Source: Prevotella sp. UBA2456 (GTDB lineage: Bacteria > Bacteroidota > Bacteroidia > Bacteroidales > Bacteroidaceae). From it: 64,000 nt of DNA. The notes beneath the pieces are model-generated. The model searched no databases. It saw only the letters and a list, made by a program, of their open reading frames with translations, and was not told where the DNA came from. The first letter of the stretch is position 1. Each line of letters begins with the position of its first letter. The stretch spans positions 8,637 through 72,636 of the forward strand of contig DDPY01000009.1 of NCBI GenBank assembly GCA_002342415.1, read 5' to 3'. The translations under genes and the position numbers were made by a program. Shown here one piece after another: positions 42,494 to 50,697 of the stretch.

Positions 42494-43071
42494 ACTCCGT
42501 CCTCGTCGTCAAGATTGTCGGGGACTTCTGTGCTCGGATTGCCAGTATCCATCTGACTGTCCTGCGTCACCTCTAAATTACCCATTCGCGAGAGGCGCAT
42601 CACCAGAGGGATATACTCATCGGTCTGAGGATGGGCTACGCTGGCTGCAAACACCAGCCAGTCACCATCCACCTTGTCGAAGACGATACCTTCCAATATT
42701 CCCGTCTTCTGATAGTCGGCATTGATATAAGAGGTGAAGAAGCGCTTGGTGAAGGTACGGTGGAAGAACACGCTGCCGTCGGCACGCGACACAGTGAGCG
42801 TAAAGATATTGTCTACAAACTGCTGACCATTCTCGTCCTTTACCTTGGGCAGCGAATCACAAGGCTGACGCTGCACTTCGACATGATAGCTGCGGCCTTC
42901 GACCCATTTCACATTCTTCTCATCAGTGTATTCCTGCATCTTGACTGGCTCGCTGGGCTTTGATGTCACAACGCGAGGAGCAATGATGTCGTCACTCTTT
43001 TTCTTCCCGCCGCATGCCGTCAGACCGACGGTCAAGGCTACGATGGCTATTACGGATAAAAAACGTTTCAT
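42490..43071 (-). CDS. DUF4738-type lipoprotein
   Basis: This is a 193-residue protein with lipobox LTACGG (Cys about residue 20). The mature part is beta-rich (WVEGRSYHVEVQRQPC, DGSVFFHRTFTKRFF) and ends in an acidic tail. It resembles the Bacteroidota DUF4738 lipoproteins, whose function is unknown. The ATG at 43071 is chosen over 43101 since it precedes the signal peptide. The -7 element is at 43099-43106. Confidence 0.75.
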   Translation of the reverse strand: MKRFLSVIAIVALTVGLTACGGKKKSDDIIAPRVVTSKPSEPVKMQEYTDEKNVKWVEGRSYHVEVQRQPCDSLPKVKDENGQQFVDNIFTLTVSRADGSVFFHRTFTKRFFTSYINADYQKTGILEGIVFDKVDGDWLVFAASVAHPQTDEYIPLVMRLSRMGNLEVTQDSQMDTGNPSTEVPDNLDDEDGV

Positions 43072-43098
43072 TACACGAAGTTTGATAGTTTTCGGCGC

Positions 43099-43106
43099 CA
43101 AAGGTA
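43099..43106 (-). promoter_or_regulatory. -7 element of the DUF4738 gene
   Basis: CAAAGGTA reads TACCTTTG on the minus strand, 27 bases before the ATG. Confidence 0.55.
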
Positions 43107-43175
43107 CAAAAAAAATTTAATATCCCAACATATTCGGTTGATATTCATAAAAAATTTCGTAACTTCGCAGTCACT

Positions 43176-43823
43176 ATGAAGCAAATACTACTCTTTTTGG
43201 CCGCTCTGTTTGTCATTGCCTGTAGCAGCGACGCCCCGACGACACCGCCCGTAGTCGACGACCGCGACACCATCCCGTCGCTGGTGACGCAGGTGCAGAA
43301 GTGCTCGCGGCTCTATACCACCGAGTATCATATCCACAAGATAGTAACCCACGACGACGTCATCCGCCTGAAGGGAAAACTGCTACAGCAGGACTTCGAC
43401 ATCCCGCTGCCCTTAGGTGAGCGGAAGATTGCCATCCCGATGGATGCCACACTCAAGGCATATATCGACTTCAGCACTTTCTCGGAAGAGAACGTCGAGC
43501 GCTCGGGCGACCGAATCACCATCCTGCTCCCTGACCCGCGCGTAGTGCTCACCAGTTCGAAAATCAACCAGGACGAGGTGCGCGAATATGTCGGGCTGGC
43601 GCGTTCGCGCTTCACCGACCAGGAACTGTCGCGCTATGAGGAGCAGGGCAGGCAGGCCATCCTCAAGAGCGTACCCGACCTGGGCATCGTAGAGATGGCA
43701 CGCGAGAATGCGGCACGCGTGCTCGTGCCACTGCTGACGGACATGGGCTTTGACGAGCGCAATGTCACAATAGCTTTCCGCCATAATCTGGATTTCGGAA
43801 CCATTATCAGAAAAAATGAATAA
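43176..43823 (+). CDS. DUF4230 lipoprotein
   Basis: This is a 215-residue protein with a short signal and lipobox (LFVIACSS, Cys 16). The DUF4230 core is visible: TEYHIHKIVTHDD, a Y-I-D-F strand (AYIDFSTFSEENVERSGD), ITILLPDPRVV and the helical RARxxL-like end. The function is unknown. A -7-like TAACTTCG lies at about 43160. It overlaps the next DUF4230-like gene by 8 bp. Confidence 0.8.
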   Translation: MKQILLFLAALFVIACSSDAPTTPPVVDDRDTIPSLVTQVQKCSRLYTTEYHIHKIVTHDDVIRLKGKLLQQDFDIPLPLGERKIAIPMDATLKAYIDFSTFSEENVERSGDRITILLPDPRVVLTSSKINQDEVREYVGLARSRFTDQELSRYEEQGRQAILKSVPDLGIVEMARENAARVLVPLLTDMGFDERNVTIAFRHNLDFGTIIRKNE

Positions 43824-44415
43824 GATAAATAAAATAAAGACGACTGTCGTCCTTGCGGGTGTCGTCATCGCGGGGGCAGCCCTGCTGTGGCTGGTGCGCA
43901 GCTGCCAGCAGACGGAGATTGGCGTGGCGGTGGACGAAGGAATCAACATCACCCCTCAGCAGATTACCAGCATCAAAGCCATCGGCGAGTGGGAGTTTCT
44001 CTCGATTGCCAACGAAGAACTGGTAGACACCGTGCGCAAGGGACTCTTCAGCGACGACCATCTGGCCCGGATCTATTACGGCACCGTGCGGCTGGGCATC
44101 AACCTGCACCAGGTGGAACCGGGATGGATTGAATCAAAAGGTGACTCGCTGGTGGTAACGCTGCCGGCTGTCGGACTGCTCGACCGCGACTTCATTGACG
44201 AGGCCCGCACGAAGAGTTTCTTCGAAAGTGGCCGCTGGACGCACAGCGACCGCGATGCACTCTACCGCAAGGCCTACCGACAAATGCTCAGCCACTGCGT
44301 GACAACAGCCAACCTGCACCAGGCTCGCCAGAACGGCGAGGCACAATTTCTGAGAATGATGAAAGCGATGGGCTACGAGCGCGTCAGCATCCGCTTCAGC
44401 GAAGGGGAAGAATAA
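43816..44415 (+). CDS. second, divergent DUF4230-like membrane-anchored protein
   Basis: This 199-residue protein has an N-terminal membrane anchor (about residues 9-27, TTVVLAGVVIAGAALLWLV) and a DUF4230-like core (IKAIGEWEFLSI, YYGTVRLGINLHQVEPGWIE, LVVTLPAVGLLD, RKAYRQMLSHCV). The 8-bp overlap suggests coupled synthesis and perhaps a heteromer with the lipoprotein upstream. The 3' end overlaps the histidine kinase gene by 20 bp on the opposite strand. Confidence 0.75.
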   Translation: MNKINKIKTTVVLAGVVIAGAALLWLVRSCQQTEIGVAVDEGINITPQQITSIKAIGEWEFLSIANEELVDTVRKGLFSDDHLARIYYGTVRLGINLHQVEPGWIESKGDSLVVTLPAVGLLDRDFIDEARTKSFFESGRWTHSDRDALYRKAYRQMLSHCVTTANLHQARQNGEAQFLRMMKAMGYERVSIRFSEGEE

Positions 44416-45187
44416 GCTCCAAGCGGGTGCCGTCCTGATAGGCTACATCGTACAGCAGCTCACCGCCCAGCTTCTCGGCTATCCGGCGGCAGATGCTCAG
44501 GTCGAGTTCAGCCTCATCCTGCAAGTCGTCGGGCTCGTCGAAATAGGAGAAGAGATTACTCATACGCGCCTCGGGAATACCCTTTCCCGTATCGCAGACA
44601 TAGATGGTGAGCCTGTCGGTGTGCGTTGTAGTATTGCAGCCTACCGTCACCGTCCCCTCTTCTGTAAACTTACAGGCATTGATGATGAGCTTGTTGATAA
44701 TGAGTTCCACTAAATGGCGGTCGCTGTTAACGAAGAACTCGTCGCGCAGCTCACGGTTGAACTGCAGCTTCACACGCTTGCAATGGTAGATGCTGTTCAT
44801 GTTTGCCTCCAGACAACGGCGGCACAACGCATTGGGACTGAACGACTCCATCTGTAGCAAATGACCCGACTCGGACGAGTCAGAAAACATCATCACCTCG
44901 TCGAGCAGCGTCCCGATCAAGTTGGCGTTGTACAACAACTGGTCGGCAATGTTCCGCTTTTCGTTTTTCGAAAGATACAAGTCGTCCTTGCCTACTGTCT
45001 CCGACAGCGAATGGAAGACCTTCAGGGGAACACGAATCTCATGATGGATGTTTTCCAGAAAAACCTTCTTCATGCGCTCCGACTTGCGGACGTGCCTCAC
45101 GTCAGCCCGCAGCTTGTAGACCATAAAGGCCAACACAGCCACGAGAAGCAGCAACAGCGCGAGGATATATTGCATCATCACCATCAT
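44396..45187 (-). CDS. short membrane histidine kinase
   Basis: This is a 263-residue protein: one membrane segment (about 6-24), then a HisKA dimerisation helix with the phosphate-accepting His49 (LENIHHEIRVPL), and an HATPase domain with N box INACKF and G1 DTGKGIP. The G2 box reads ELDLSIC where GLGLSI is usual. There is no sensor domain and no adjacent response regulator, so the partner is elsewhere. Alternative ATGs at codons 2, 4 and 5. A -7 element (CAAAATTA, 45209-45216) precedes it. Confidence 0.83.
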   Translation of the reverse strand: MMVMMQYILALLLLLVAVLAFMVYKLRADVRHVRKSERMKKVFLENIHHEIRVPLKVFHSLSETVGKDDLYLSKNEKRNIADQLLYNANLIGTLLDEVMMFSDSSESGHLLQMESFSPNALCRRCLEANMNSIYHCKRVKLQFNRELRDEFFVNSDRHLVELIINKLIINACKFTEEGTVTVGCNTTTHTDRLTIYVCDTGKGIPEARMSNLFSYFDEPDDLQDEAELDLSICRRIAEKLGGELLYDVAYQDGTRLELILPLR

Positions 45188-45267
45188 AAATAAGTGTTAA
45201 CAGAAGGCAAAATTAGCAAATATTCCGCAATGCACCAAATATTTTCGACACTTTTTTCTCCCGAGGG

Positions 45268-45933
45268 CTATTTTTCTTCCCAATCGTCTACCGTCAGCAC
45301 GCCGTCGGCGACATGGAAACGGATATCATAGCCTCCGAAGGGCATGCCATAGCTACGGCTGTCGTCATGATAGTGAGGGCGCGGGTCGAGAGCCAACACC
45401 GACTCCAGCGCGCGCTGCTCGTCGGCAGTAAAGAGCCGGCATAGCGTCTCGGGCATCCGCACCTCCAGACGCTCCCAGCGGCGGCTGTCGGTGAATCCGC
45501 CCCGGGCATCGGCATGACTGTCCACATACGCCAGATAGGGCTTGATGTCGTAGATAGGCGTTCCATCCATCAGGTCGGCCCCCGACACCTCGATGGCGGG
45601 CGTCTGCATGTCGACATGCACGATGCGCACCGACGACAAGCCGAGATTGTTCGGACGGAATGGCGACCGCGTGGCCCACACCCCTACCCGCTCGTTGCCG
45701 CCCAGCAGTGGCGGGCGCACCGTAGGATGCTTGCGGGCCGCCACATTCTCCGAGAAGCCCCATATCAGCCATAGGTAGTCATACTGCTCCAGTCCGCGCA
45801 GGGCCTCAGGATGGGCATAGTGCGCCACAAGCTCGATGCGGCCGCGAAGCTCAGCCACGATGCCGCTCTGCCGGGGAATGCCAAACTTCGAGGGGAATGG
45901 CGACCGGAAAAAAGCTATCGGTTCGATATTCAT
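45268..45933 (-). CDS. trmO: tRNA m6t6A37 methyltransferase TrmO
   Basis: This 221-residue enzyme adds the N6-methyl group to t6A37 of tRNA-Thr using SAM. It has the TsaA/VirR fold block FRSPFPSKFGIPRQSG, the signature ERVGVWATRSPFRPNNLGLS and GTPIYDIKPYLAYVD, then a C-terminal domain. The length is close to E. coli TrmO (235). TAACTTCG on the minus strand (45938-45945), just before the ATG, is a plausible -7 element. Confidence 0.93.
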   Translation of the reverse strand: MNIEPIAFFRSPFPSKFGIPRQSGIVAELRGRIELVAHYAHPEALRGLEQYDYLWLIWGFSENVAARKHPTVRPPLLGGNERVGVWATRSPFRPNNLGLSSVRIVHVDMQTPAIEVSGADLMDGTPIYDIKPYLAYVDSHADARGGFTDSRRWERLEVRMPETLCRLFTADEQRALESVLALDPRPHYHDDSRSYGMPFGGYDIRFHVADGVLTVDDWEEK

Positions 45934-46010
45934 GCCGCGAAGTTACGAAATAATACTGACATACGGAAGTTTTTTCGGAAGATTAACGGTACAGACACCC
46001 TGAAAAAGTT

Positions 46011-46064
46011 GAGTTAACTCAAATCATCAATCGAGTTAACTCAAACGATCATTTGAGTTAACTC
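46011..46064. repeat. three GAGTTAACTC palindromes at 22-bp period
   Basis: Perfect GAGTTAACTC copies occupy 46011-46020, 46033-46042 and 46055-46064. The two 12-base gaps are similar (AAATCATCAATC and AAACGATCATTT). The spacing equals that of the array at 15966. Confidence 0.92.
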
Positions 46065-46190
46065 AAAAAGGGTATGGCGATTTTTCAATGCACACCTGTT
46101 TACTGACACAAACGGATAATATCTCGGAAAATCCTTGGATATTTTGGGGAATAGTCGTATCTTTGAGCTTTGCTCGAAGATAGGCTGCAT

Positions 46191-46250
46191 CTCGGAAATA
46201 AAAATAAAACGCGATTTATTTTGTATTTCACTCGATTTGCACTATCTTTG
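46191..46250 (+). promoter_or_regulatory. promoter with AT inverted repeat (copy 2)
   Basis: TCTCGG, AAAATAAA...TTTATTTTGTA, a 17-base gap, then TATCTTTG (46243-46250). The -33 TTTG is at 46220-46223 with a 19-base gap. It matches the promoter at 28472-28530. Confidence 0.75.
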
Positions 46251-46278
46251 CAGCATAATATAGTAATACATTACAAAT

Positions 46279-47076
46279 ATGAGAAGACTTTTCTTGATTG
46301 CACTAATCTTCATGATGGCGGCAGGGGGCATCTCGGCACAAGAGACCGACACGACACTCACCCGCCATACTCACCCTATACCCCTTAAGCAGCGTTTGCT
46401 GGAGGGGCTTCCCAAGACTACGGACGATGTCATGGAGAAGGTACAGGACGGAATGCTGATACGGGCTGGGCGCAAGGCTACGCCGGCAGAAGCACAGAAG
46501 GCGGGCGACAAACGACAAGGGAAATATCTGTTCCATCTGTCTCCCGACAGCAGCCACGCAGGCCCCATCGCCACCAGCATCCGCACAGAGACAGCAGGAC
46601 CGGCCACTCACATCACGTTCTCGCTGACGCCAGACTCCACCGACACCTTTCCCTCGGAACTCGGCATTGCCTTCCTGCTCGTCAAAAGAATAGACCGCGT
46701 ACAGTGGATAGGCAACGGACCAAGGCCCGCTCATCCCGGCGGCTGCCGCTATGGACTCTGGGCTCTGCAGCAAGGCGATCACTACTTCGAGGGAAACCGT
46801 TGTGGCGTAGATGCAGCCCTGTTTACCGATGCTGACGGCGACGGCGTCCTGCTTTTCTGCGACAACGGCAATGTCAGCTTCGAACAGACGGATCGCGGTA
46901 TCGTCGTCACCTATAACGCCACGGGCGACTTCTACCTCTATTCCGTCAACGGCAGGCATGTGCCGCAGCTGATTCATGACCTTTTCGATCATCCGCGCAC
47001 CATAGCACCTCCCTACCGTCCTTCCGGGACACAGCAAGACAGCCATCTCATGCGCTACTCAGATATCGTAGAGTAA
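46279..47076 (+). CDS. secreted protein with beta-galactosidase small-domain-like fold
   Basis: This is a 265-residue protein with a signal peptide (1-20, ending GGISAQ). The stretch FPSELGIAFLLVKRIDRVQW followed by IGNGPRPAHPGGCRYGLW resembles the VxWxGxGPxExYxD block of the GH2 beta-galactosidase C-terminal beta-sandwich, here without any catalytic domain. The role is unknown; it may bind carbohydrate. The family assignment is inferred from this motif only. The permease gene follows after 32 bp. Confidence 0.7.
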   Translation: MRRLFLIALIFMMAAGGISAQETDTTLTRHTHPIPLKQRLLEGLPKTTDDVMEKVQDGMLIRAGRKATPAEAQKAGDKRQGKYLFHLSPDSSHAGPIATSIRTETAGPATHITFSLTPDSTDTFPSELGIAFLLVKRIDRVQWIGNGPRPAHPGGCRYGLWALQQGDHYFEGNRCGVDAALFTDADGDGVLLFCDNGNVSFEQTDRGIVVTYNATGDFYLYSVNGRHVPQLIHDLFDHPRTIAPPYRPSGTQQDSHLMRYSDIVE

Positions 47077-47108
47077 AGTACCTACCATAACGATAGTGAT
47101 TACTGAAT

Positions 47109-48194
47109 ATGGAACAGAAAAAGATTACATTCGACAGCTTCATCCGCGGCTTTCTCGCCGTGGTGATTATCGTCGGCATTATCATGCTGCTCAACCGACT
47201 CAGCGCCGTGCTGCTGCCATTCTTCCTGGCATGGCTCATCTCCTACCTGCTCTTCCCGATGGTCAAGTTCTTCCAGTACCGGTGCAGGTTCAAGTTCCGC
47301 ATCCTCGGCATCCTGGCCACCTTCGTCACGGTAGGCATCGTCGTCGCGGGTCTCTTCCTCATCATGATTCCCCCGATGGTCGAAGAAAGTCTGAGGGTGA
47401 AAGACCTGTTCGTGGCCTATGTCTCCAGCAACGGCAACCTGAACAACATTCCGCGCATGCTGGAAGACTTCATCCACGAGAACATCAGTACCGACGACAT
47501 CAAGTCGTTCATTACCCAGGAAGGATTCATCGACACCGTCAAGCAGAGTGTGCCCAAGATATGGGCCGTCATCTCGCAGTCGTTCAGCATTGTCAGCAGC
47601 CTCTTCTCGCTCACCATGGTACTGCTCTATACGCTCTTCATCCTGCTCGACTATGAGAAGATCTCCAGCGGATGGGTCGAGTTGCTGCCCCAGCGCTACC
47701 GTCCCTTCGCCCTGCAACTCGTGGGCGACATCACGCAGGGCATGAACCTCTACTTCCGCGGACAGGGCTGCGTAGCACTCTGCGTCGGCGTGCTCTTCAG
47801 CATCGGTTTCCTTATCATCGACTTCCCCATGGCCATCGGACTCGGCATGTTCATCGGATTGCTCAACATGGTGCCCTACTTGCAGCTCATCGGATTCGTG
47901 CCCACCATCCTGCTCGCCGTAGTCAAGGCCGCCGACACCGGTCAGAGCTTTTGGCTCATCATGCTCTCGGCCCTTATTGTCTTTGCCGTCGTGCAGACCA
48001 TTCAGGACACCATCCTCACACCCAAGATTATGGGGCACGTCATGGGTATGAACTCAGCCATCATCCTGCTCTCGCTCTCCATCTGGGGCTCGCTGCTCGG
48101 CATCCTCGGCATGATTATCGCGCTGCCCATGACCACCCTGCTCATCACCTACTATCAGAAATACATCATCGACAAACAAAAGATATCCAAATGA
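47109..48194 (+). CDS. AI-2E family transporter
   Basis: This is a 361-residue permease of the AI-2E exporter family. It has about eight membrane segments with two at each end of a large soluble loop (about 65-190), then the conserved GLLNMVPYLQLIGFVPTILL and the C-terminal block IQDTILTPKIMGHVMGMN. Relatives export AI-2 or act as Na+/H+ antiporters; the substrate here is unknown. The stop overlaps a 21-residue reading frame as ATGA. Confidence 0.9.
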   Translation: MEQKKITFDSFIRGFLAVVIIVGIIMLLNRLSAVLLPFFLAWLISYLLFPMVKFFQYRCRFKFRILGILATFVTVGIVVAGLFLIMIPPMVEESLRVKDLFVAYVSSNGNLNNIPRMLEDFIHENISTDDIKSFITQEGFIDTVKQSVPKIWAVISQSFSIVSSLFSLTMVLLYTLFILLDYEKISSGWVELLPQRYRPFALQLVGDITQGMNLYFRGQGCVALCVGVLFSIGFLIIDFPMAIGLGMFIGLLNMVPYLQLIGFVPTILLAVVKAADTGQSFWLIMLSALIVFAVVQTIQDTILTPKIMGHVMGMNSAIILLSLSIWGSLLGILGMIIALPMTTLLITYYQKYIIDKQKISK

Positions 48195-48256
48195 AAATGA
48201 TGATGGCACTATGCTTGATGGCGTTCTCAATTATTTTCATTTTCGCCGTGCAATAA
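48191..48256 (+). CDS. possible 21-residue membrane peptide
   Basis: The ATG overlaps the permease stop (ATGA at 48191-48194), and the frame encodes a hydrophobic peptide (MKMMMALCLMAFSIIFIFAV) with a single membrane span. It lies between the permease and the OmpA gene. Translational coupling is plausible, but there is no conservation evidence. Confidence 0.35.
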   Translation: MKMMMALCLMAFSIIFIFAVQ

Positions 48257-48283
48257 AGCCGCATCGGGATGCGTTATAGAATT

Positions 48284-50347
48284 ATGCAACGAAAGCTACG
48301 CCTTATCATTATAATCATGTCCTGCATGCTCCTCAGTGGTTGTGGAGCCGAACAGGCTATGAAGAAGGGCGACAAGTACTACGCCCTGGGTGAATACTTC
48401 GATGCTGCCAACCAATACCGCAAGGCTTATGCTGCCACTCCTGCCAAGGAGCGCACGCTGCGCGGCCAGCGCGCACTGAAGATGGCCGAATGCTATCGCC
48501 GCATCAACTACACCCAAAAGGCTATTGCCGCCTACAACAATGCCATACGATACAAGCAAGTCGACTCGCTGACGCATTTGTATCTGGCCCAGCAACTGAT
48601 GAAGAACGGCCAGTATAAGGAAGCCGCCAAGCACTTTCAGGCAGCAATAGACAGCAGTGCCAGCCTCTCTACGATGACTGCCCAGTCCTCACCGCTCATC
48701 GCGCTGGCCACGACAGGACTGCGTTCCGCCCAGCAAGCCCCCCAGTGGAAGAAGCAAGGCTCCGACTATACCGTGAAGCGCGAGAACTTCTTCAATTCGC
48801 GGCGAGCCGACTACTCGCCCATGCTCGGCGGTGACGAGAACAATCAGCTCTTCTTCACCTCCACGCGCAATCAGGCCAAGGGCGATGAATACAGCGGCAT
48901 CACGGGAACCAAGAACGGCGACATCTTCGTGTCGACCAAAGACGAGAAAGGCAAGTGGCAGAAGCCCGAGGTGATAGACTCGGAGCTGAACACCGACTTC
49001 GACGAGGGAGCCTGCTCGTTCTCGCCCGACGGCAAGACCATGTATCTCACGCAATGCAAGACCGACCCCGACTATCCCCGCTATGCCACCATCGCTACCA
49101 GCAACCGTTCGGATGCCGCATGGAGCAAAGCCACCGAGCTGAAGGTGACACGCGACACACTGTCGGCATACGCCCACCCGGCCGTCTCGCCCGATGGTGA
49201 GTGGCTCTACTTCACCAGTAATATGCCTGGCGGAAAGGGCGGCTACGACATCTGGCGCGTCCGGCTGACCAGCAGCGGTACCGGCAGTGTCGAGAACTTA
49301 GGTGCTCCCGTCAATACAGCCGGCGACGAGTTGTTTCCTACCTTCCGACCCAACGGCGACCTTTACTTCTCGAGCAACGGACACGAGGGCATGGGCGGAC
49401 TCGACATCTACATTGCCCATCCGACAACCAATATAGTGAGAAATGACAGTGCAGACCAATCCTCATTGCAAATTCCTCATTCCTCATTTAAGATTATCCA
49501 CCCGGGCTATCCCCTGAACTCGCAGGGCGACGACTTCGGCATGACCTTCGAAGGACTGAAGAATCAAGGCTACTTCGCCTCGAACCGAGGCGACGGCAAG
49601 GGATGGGACCATATCTACTCCTTCTACAATCCCGAGATTATCCAAACGGTAAAGGGCTGGGTCTACGAGAAGGACGGCTACGAACTGCCCGCCGCCCAAG
49701 TGTATATGGTGGGCAACGACGGTACGAACCTAAAGCTGAGCGTGAAGGGCGACGGCTCATTCACTCAGGAGATAAAGGCCGGCGTCGACTATGTGTTCTT
49801 AGGTACTTGCAAGGGCTTCCTCAACCATCAGGAGCATCTGCGCGTGGAGCCAGTGAAGAAGTCGGAAGAGTATGTGCTCCAGTTCCCCCTAGCCAACATC
49901 ATGGCGCCCGTGCTGATAGACAATATCTTCTACGACTTCGACAAGGCCACGCTGCGCCCTGAGTCGAAGGAAGCACTGGATCAGTTGGTGAAACTGCTGG
50001 AAGAGAATCCCAACGTCACCATCGAACTGTCGGCACATACCGACTATCGCGGTTCGGCAGAGTATAACAAGCGCCTGTCGCAACGCCGCGCTGAGTCGGT
50101 TATCCGCTACCTGATAGACCACGGGATAGCCCAAGACCGCCTGACGCCTGTAGGCTACGGCAAGGAGCAGCCCAAGACCATCCGCAAGAAACTGACTGAG
50201 AAATATCCGTTCCTGAAAGAGAACGACGTGCTGACCGAGGAGCTGATCAAGAAACTTGGCGAGGAGGAGCAGGAGACCTGCAACCAACTGAACCGCCGCA
50301 CCGAGTTCCGAGTGCTGCGCACCACCTACGGTCTATTCAACAAGTAG
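48284..50347 (+). CDS. PorE-like OmpA lipoprotein with TPR and PD40 repeats
   Basis: This is about 687 residues from ATG 48284; an ATG at 48269 is the alternative. The lipobox MLLSGCG is followed by TPR helices (about 25-160), a PD40/WD40-like propeller (about 180-450, FSPDGKTMYLTQ, VSPDGEWLYFTSN), a carboxypeptidase-regulatory-like domain (about 455-535) and a C-terminal OmpA peptidoglycan-binding domain (about 545-685, LSAHTDYRGSAEYN). The layout matches PorE of the type IX secretion system, which anchors it to peptidoglycan. A repeat-encoded insert (DQSSLQIPHSSFK) sits in the propeller. Confidence 0.87.
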   Translation: MQRKLRLIIIIMSCMLLSGCGAEQAMKKGDKYYALGEYFDAANQYRKAYAATPAKERTLRGQRALKMAECYRRINYTQKAIAAYNNAIRYKQVDSLTHLYLAQQLMKNGQYKEAAKHFQAAIDSSASLSTMTAQSSPLIALATTGLRSAQQAPQWKKQGSDYTVKRENFFNSRRADYSPMLGGDENNQLFFTSTRNQAKGDEYSGITGTKNGDIFVSTKDEKGKWQKPEVIDSELNTDFDEGACSFSPDGKTMYLTQCKTDPDYPRYATIATSNRSDAAWSKATELKVTRDTLSAYAHPAVSPDGEWLYFTSNMPGGKGGYDIWRVRLTSSGTGSVENLGAPVNTAGDELFPTFRPNGDLYFSSNGHEGMGGLDIYIAHPTTNIVRNDSADQSSLQIPHSSFKIIHPGYPLNSQGDDFGMTFEGLKNQGYFASNRGDGKGWDHIYSFYNPEIIQTVKGWVYEKDGYELPAAQVYMVGNDGTNLKLSVKGDGSFTQEIKAGVDYVFLGTCKGFLNHQEHLRVEPVKKSEEYVLQFPLANIMAPVLIDNIFYDFDKATLRPESKEALDQLVKLLEENPNVTIELSAHTDYRGSAEYNKRLSQRRAESVIRYLIDHGIAQDRLTPVGYGKEQPKTIRKKLTEKYPFLKENDVLTEELIKKLGEEEQETCNQLNRRTEFRVLRTTYGLFNK
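49459..49492. repeat. heptamer-like repeat inside the OmpA gene
   Basis: TCCTCAT/TGCAAAT/TCCTCAT/TCCTCAT 7-mers are in frame. They encode a polar stretch between propeller blades. It is the reverse complement type of ATGAGGA repeats seen at 63239-63271. Confidence 0.6.
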
Positions 50348-50352
50348 ACGTT

Positions 50353-50697
50353 TCAATAAGTAGACTTTTCACTTAGCAACACCTCGCCTACTCCCACGAA
50401 GAGCAGGCCGAAGAGCGCCGTTGCAAACACCAGCGGGTTGAACGTGAACGACTCCACCGTCAGTGTACGCAAGAACACTTCCAACTGCATGGCCAACAGT
50501 TCCCATCCGTGGAACACGACAAACAGCACGGCAAAAACCGCCACGCAGCACCATGTCCACAGGCGCACAAACCAATTGATGCGCGAGGGCAGCTGCTGCA
50601 TCACGCGCTCGGTGAATCCATTGTCGGCCACCTGCTCCTTAGCGGCCTCGCTAAAGAACTGTTGTAACAAGAGGTCATTATCTTCTGTCATATCCAT
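50353..50697 (-). CDS. DUF5056-like membrane protein, possible anti-sigma partner
   Basis: This is a 114-residue protein: a soluble helical N-terminus (1-40, FTERVMQQLPSR) and two membrane segments (about 43-62 and 85-105). It resembles Bacteroidales DUF5056. It overlaps the end of the ECF sigma gene by about 20 bp, a position typical of anti-sigma factors, but no zinc anti-sigma motif is present. Confidence 0.72.
   Translation of the reverse strand: MDMTEDNDLLLQQFFSEAAKEQVADNGFTERVMQQLPSRINWFVRLWTWCCVAVFAVLFVVFHGWELLAMQLEVFLRTLTVESFTFNPLVFATALFGLLFVGVGEVLLSEKSTY

Larger units (their letters stand above)
45934..46278. other. 345-bp intergenic region
   Basis: This is the only gap over 300 bases. 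It holds the trmO -7 element, the second GAGTTRACTC array (46011-46064), a TATCTTTG at 46158-46165 of unclear use, and the promoter at 46191-46250 for the next gene. I see no coding frame or RNA gene. Confidence 0.7.
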
